DNA of 21,052 bases from Coptodactyla brooksi (Eukaryota > Arthropoda > Insecta > Coleoptera > Scarabaeidae): NCBI GenBank assembly GCA_033557675.1, contig JAWQRM010000611.1, positions 1 to 21,052 of the forward strand. Reading direction: 5' to 3'. Position numbers and translations under genes: made by a program. Below are positions 17,741-21,052 of this stretch, one piece after another. Numbering within the stretch: the stretch's first letter is position 1; the number at the start of each line of letters is the position of its first letter. The notes below the pieces were generated by a model, which ran no database searches, was not told where the DNA came from, and saw only the letters and a list, made by a program, of their open reading frames with translations.

Positions 17741-18559
17741 CACTATTATATTATATTAAGACGAACAATACCTACACAAGGTATAATTTTAAAATAATAT
17801 CCAGACTGATTTCCATTGCAAATTACATGTAAAGAAGGTATCGGATTGATCTTAATATGAAATTTCTTTCAGTGAATAATTTTACGGGAAGTACAAATTA
17901 CAATGAATAGATAAAGTAAGAGCTGATTTAAATATTTTACAGATCAGTGGTTCTAGTCAGTACCTATTTTCGAATAGATTTATGTCTTCTTCCGTGATTG
18001 AATGCTCAGCAACCGCCTATTTTTCCACTTTACTCTGCCTGCGATATTTCTCATCTTTACTGTAACGTGTAAGAACTGTACGTTGTATCGTACCTATATA
18101 CACCCTGCCAGATTCACAAAGAAATTTCTAAGCAACCGAAATTCGGAGGGTATGTAATTTGTTCTTAACGAACGGAATTGCTTTATCCTATTGGTCGGAA
18201 AAAACGTTATGCCGGTACCTGTGTTTCACATTAGTTTCATCATGTTGAACGTATATATCCATTTTATTTTTATTAGATCGAAGGACTAGTACGCGAAAGA
18301 AATGCATAGAAGAGGTGCATGATAAATTTGAGACTTCTACACTCGCCATTTTAATGTTTAACTTGTTCAAATGGAAACCCATAGGTTAGCTCCATCAAAA
18401 CAACGAGCAAGTTTGGTGTGACATATTTTCGTGAACATCCTGCATCATGTTAAAATAACGTTATGTTCTTGCATAGCTATAATCCTGCATTGCCAGATCA
18501 ATGGCGGACTCATGACCGATAGCGGATCCATGGATCATCAGGACGTGATATATTGCAGT
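17741..18559. other. No gene seen
   Basis: CTATATACACCCTGCC at about 18097 and GTGAACATCCTGCAT at about 18432 look like worn ACAGGGTG-type element tips. They are in the same orientation and do not define an element. The 64-codon minus frame at 18188-18382 has no recognisable content. GATCCATGGATC (about 18525) is a 12-bp palindrome. Confidence 0.4.
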
Positions 18560-18605
18560 GGACCTTACAAGTTCTTGTAGGGGTCCAAAAATGCACTTTA
18601 AAGTG
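18560..18605. repeat. Hairpin plus adjacent palindrome
   Basis: GGACCTTACAAG (18560-18571) pairs with CTTGTAGGGGTCC (18574-18586) with small bulges. CACTTTAAAGTG (18594-18605) is a perfect 12-bp palindrome. Confidence 0.7.
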
Positions 18606-19111
18606 TTACCTAATCGATAAGAAATCAAGTTTTATTTCAAGTTGTGTTCTATTTACTTTTGTACTGCATTGTGTTGACCGTCTATAGATGTTATACCGAT
18701 GCCGGGGTTAACTCGTTGTAATTTATCGGCTTGGTGCCCCAATTAACGGAAATGCATTTTAGCATTTTATTGTATTAGGTCGTATCACTCAACTAACATA
18801 GTACGTTTTAGTACCGTAATCAAGATGAATGGTTCCTTATATAAAATGTGTGCGAAGACTAGGATTGTAACTTCATAAAAATTCGACAGTTTGTACTCGA
18901 ATTTCACTGATTAAACCAAACGTATATACAGCAATAACAAATGTAATGTTTTGTTTATATTTAAATATATTTTAGAATTAAACCAATCGATAAAGCATAA
19001 AATTTGTCGATATTCTATAGAAAGTTTTTTATGCAATAATTTTTATAATAGCTTTTCATTTTGATCCATATGACAAAAGTTACACAAAGATGCAGATACA
19101 GTAACAAATTT
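18606..19111. other. No gene seen
   Basis: AT-rich non-coding DNA with no motif on either strand. Confidence 0.5.
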
Positions 19112-19173
19112 TGGATAAAATTTCATTGACATGGAACGAGTAAACCCTCGTTTCCTGTCAATAAAATTCACCA
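19112..19173. repeat. 62-base hairpin with short loop
   Basis: The left arm TGGATAAAATTTCATTGACA and on to 19140 pairs with CTCGTTTCCTGTCAAT and on to 19173. The loop is about six bases, the stem about 25 pairs with two or three mismatches and a small bulge. The size and imperfect pairing are compatible with a short microRNA precursor or with the remnant of a foldback element. Confidence 0.65.
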
Positions 19174-20149
19174 TTTTTTTTACAAAAATGCACTGACATA
19201 TATTGAATATTCAATCACTGCATATTCGTTCAAATTATCATTTGCCAAACTGACATTAATATACTCCATTGTTTTCATATTTTAGCATATTATACTCTGT
19301 CAGGAAATATGTTATAAATATCGAAATGACAAATGGTGTACATTTACAATAGAAGTTAAGTAAAATGGTTTTATTTGTGAAATTAACACCGCAATTAATA
19401 ATGCAAGTAAACTTCATACATAAAATCGTTACAATTAATTTAAATTGTAAATGCATATTATATTTTTGGACAACAATCAATTTGAAATGTACATCATATT
19501 TCCAGACAAAGATACTATTATTTATTGCTTACATACCCTTTACACTGTTAAATTAAACCGATTTAAGCGACAACTGAAAATTATGACGAAGTATCCCATT
19601 CCGACCACACTTGCGTAATAGTCAACAATCTTGAAAGGAAGATATGCTTGATGTTTAAAATACAAAAGATCGTATATTGTAGCATCAAAAGATGCAAAAG
19701 ATTTCTTTGATAATTTAGGGTATAATACTTTCGACACTTCAAACCGAATTTGAATCGACATTGTGAGGTAATTGTTAATAATCATGTACGTTTTGGCTAG
19801 TTCGCCAGCCCAGCCACTTCGTTGGGCAAATTTTAGACTTACGTCTGGTTAGTGTTCTAAATGTTCATATTTAAGTTACTTTAAGGTCAATCTTTTTAAC
19901 ATTAAAATCATGTTTCAAATACACTTGTGTTCAATATCCTGAAAGATTTAATTACTGACATTAATTTTTCCATTTGAAAGTTATTGAAAAAGCTTGCCGA
20001 ATTGGCACATTATTGGAAAATCTCAATTAATTTCTTAGTACAACGATTTAGTTACAACAAAACAAACCAAACTTACGTAATTAGTGAAGTTCCCGTAATT
20101 AAATAAATAATGAACGTCACTCACCTTTGATAAATGTTAATAACGTTAA
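19174..20149. other. No gene seen
   Basis: Very AT-rich. Open frames of 63-81 codons exist on both strands (for example 19540-19785, minus) but none has family motifs. The phrase GCCAGCCCAGCCACTTCGTT near 19806 stands out as GC-rich without explanation. Confidence 0.45.
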
Positions 20150-20307
20150 GTGTTAAAAGTACCTTTTACTAACAACACCATTAAAAGTCGATTAGGTATT
20201 CCAAAAGATAAAATAGATTTAATAGACAAGTCGGGGTTCATAAAATCAATGGCACAAATTGCGACAACAGTTACAATGAACGAACGCGTAGGTCTCGTAG
20301 GTGGCGT
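20150..20307 (+). pseudogene. Penelope-like GIY-YIG endonuclease, N-terminal part
   Basis: The frame from 20150 reads VPFTNNTIKSRLGIPKDKID and DKSG. A one-base deletion at about 20233 shifts to GVHKINGTNCDNSYNERTRR, stopping at 20308. This matches the linker and start of the GIY-YIG nuclease in Penelope-like elements (NT(L/I)...LG.PKDK....KSG(I/V)Y.I.C..C...Y.GQT.R). GIY has become GVH and the YIG side has become SYNERT, so the active site is lost. The sequence breaks off after about 52 codons. Confidence 0.75.
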
Positions 20308-20399
20308 TAAGCGCCGTATTACGTCGTTGGTAATTGTTAGGTAATCCAATAGAAAATAAATATATCGGAAAAAAGAGGAACATGCGAAACAAATTGTAC

Positions 20400-20530
20400 T
20401 GATTGCACATAGAGTGGAGGCTTTCACGGCCGGCATAATTAATATTTACGTTTTTCGGGCTGTAGGGCCGTGTTCGATAGACACTTTTTATTCCAAACGT
20501 TTCGTCTTTGTCTACGGAATACACCATCAG
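20400..20530 (-). mobile_element. Penelope-like 3' tail with hammerhead-like motif
   Basis: This lies downstream, on the minus strand, of the ORF end at 20713. CTGATGG (about 20524-20530) and GACGAAACG (about 20498-20506) take the positions of the two hammerhead core strands. Further 3' comes CACGGCCCTACAGCCCGAAA, then ATGCCGGCCGTGAAAGCC (20419-20436). Hammerhead motifs are known in Penelope-like element ends. Here the last A of CTGATGA is G and stem II is not evident. Confidence 0.55.
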
Positions 20531-20712
20531 TGAAATTGGTTCATATTTCTTTTTGATCTTCTCCGTTGTTGCTTGATGTTTAATGGAATGTTGATTGACT
20601 AGTTGCCAAACAATTAACGTATGACATCAGTTGATGGGTTTTTAGGCGAGCAAGTGTTGGAAGGCGTCAGTAAGCTTCCAGTTTTTAATTTTATCGATTT
20701 ACTTCTAGTGTT

Positions 20713-20856
20713 GTTAATAACTGGATGCCATATTCTATGTAACATACTTGATTCTTCTTTTATATTGAAGTTAGGTTGGTTTTTGTAAATTTCTATTGCT
20801 TCAATGTTTAATCGAGTGTAGTAGTGGGTCATTGTTGATAGGAGTTTTGTATCCTC
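20713..20856 (-). pseudogene. Penelope-like ORF C-terminus
   Basis: The minus-strand frame reads EDTKLLSTMTHYYTRLNIEA followed by IEIYKNQPNFN and IWHPVI. This corresponds to the end of the Penelope-like polyprotein (...R..REAIEI.K...NFN.(E/D).......W.PV(I/L)). The E of EAIEI is the conserved GIY-YIG glutamate. Upstream of 20856 the similarity ends, so the copy is 5'-truncated to its last 45-50 codons. Its orientation opposes the GIY-YIG fragment at 20150-20307. Confidence 0.8.
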
Positions 20857-20876
20857 AAACAGAATATTGACTAAAA

Positions 20877-21052
20877 CCTACGTCATCACTATGTATGTCC
20901 CTTAAATAGAAGGTGCTTTAGATTAGAAAAGTCTTTACTATTAAATCAACGATGATTGCATACTATTATTTCAATAAGGAACTCTCATATCAAATGAACT
21001 GGAAAAAGAACAAGCGGCCTATTGGACTTACTTTTATGCAAAGTTAATTAAC
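20877..21052. other. Unassigned right edge
   Basis: AT-rich sequence beyond the truncation point of the Penelope-like fragment. No motif seen before the window ends. Confidence 0.5.

Noticed and set aside
18097..18446. Pair of worn ACAGGGTG-type tips as a complete element
   Set aside because: Both tips read CACCCTG/CATCCTG on the same strand, so they are not inverted and cannot bound one element.
1..21052. tRNA, rRNA, CRISPR or bacterial operon structure
   Set aside because: No tRNA B-box with matching A-box and acceptor pairing, no rRNA-like conserved stretch, no regularly spaced identical repeats with unique spacers, and no ribosome-binding-site organised genes were seen.

Overview
The window looks like AT-rich, non-coding nuclear DNA of an arthropod, probably an insect. 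The evidence is the absence of any intact gene, very short open frames, abundant simple AT repeats, and a dense layer of decayed animal transposable elements (Jockey/CR1-type LINE, Ty3/gypsy, Penelope-like elements, TA-target DNA transposons). A hymenopteran host would fit, but that is only an impression. No host gene, rRNA or tRNA could be supported. Almost every open frame over 60 codons is either antisense to a relic or has no recognisable content.

Layout. 1-194 is a very large, nearly perfect palindrome cut by the window edge; its right flank recurs at about 10933. 195-2300 is unassigned. 2308-2663 may be a decayed intronless ORF. 3085-4640 (+) is a LINE relic with endonuclease pieces followed by reverse transcriptase. 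5134-6350 (-) is a Ty3/gypsy relic in the order gag, protease, RNase H, with the reverse transcriptase apparently deleted. 7566-9108 (+) holds two adjacent broken ORFs that I recognise as recurrent, virus-like or mobile-element-associated arthropod families. A capsid-like role for the first is an inference. 9300-9850 has degenerate tandem and spaced direct repeats. 10419-10960 is a composite of direct repeats and hairpins related to the palindrome at the window start.

From 11000 to 14400 the sequence is mostly simple AT/GA repeats and unclassified repeat-like DNA, with a hammerhead-like motif at 12824. 14429-14818 (-) is the 5' end of a DDE transposase gene with a recognisable helix-turn-helix. 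16560-17740 is the best-resolved structure: two Penelope-like 3' ends in head-to-head orientation, one of them split by a TA-target inverted-repeat element, which is itself split by what looks like a solo LTR. The other Penelope copy acts as an in-window empty-site reference. 20150-20870 has two further Penelope-like fragments that converge, with a hammerhead-like tail between them.

The parts do not form a working pathway. They are a stratified graveyard of at least six element classes, and the nesting gives a relative order of insertion.
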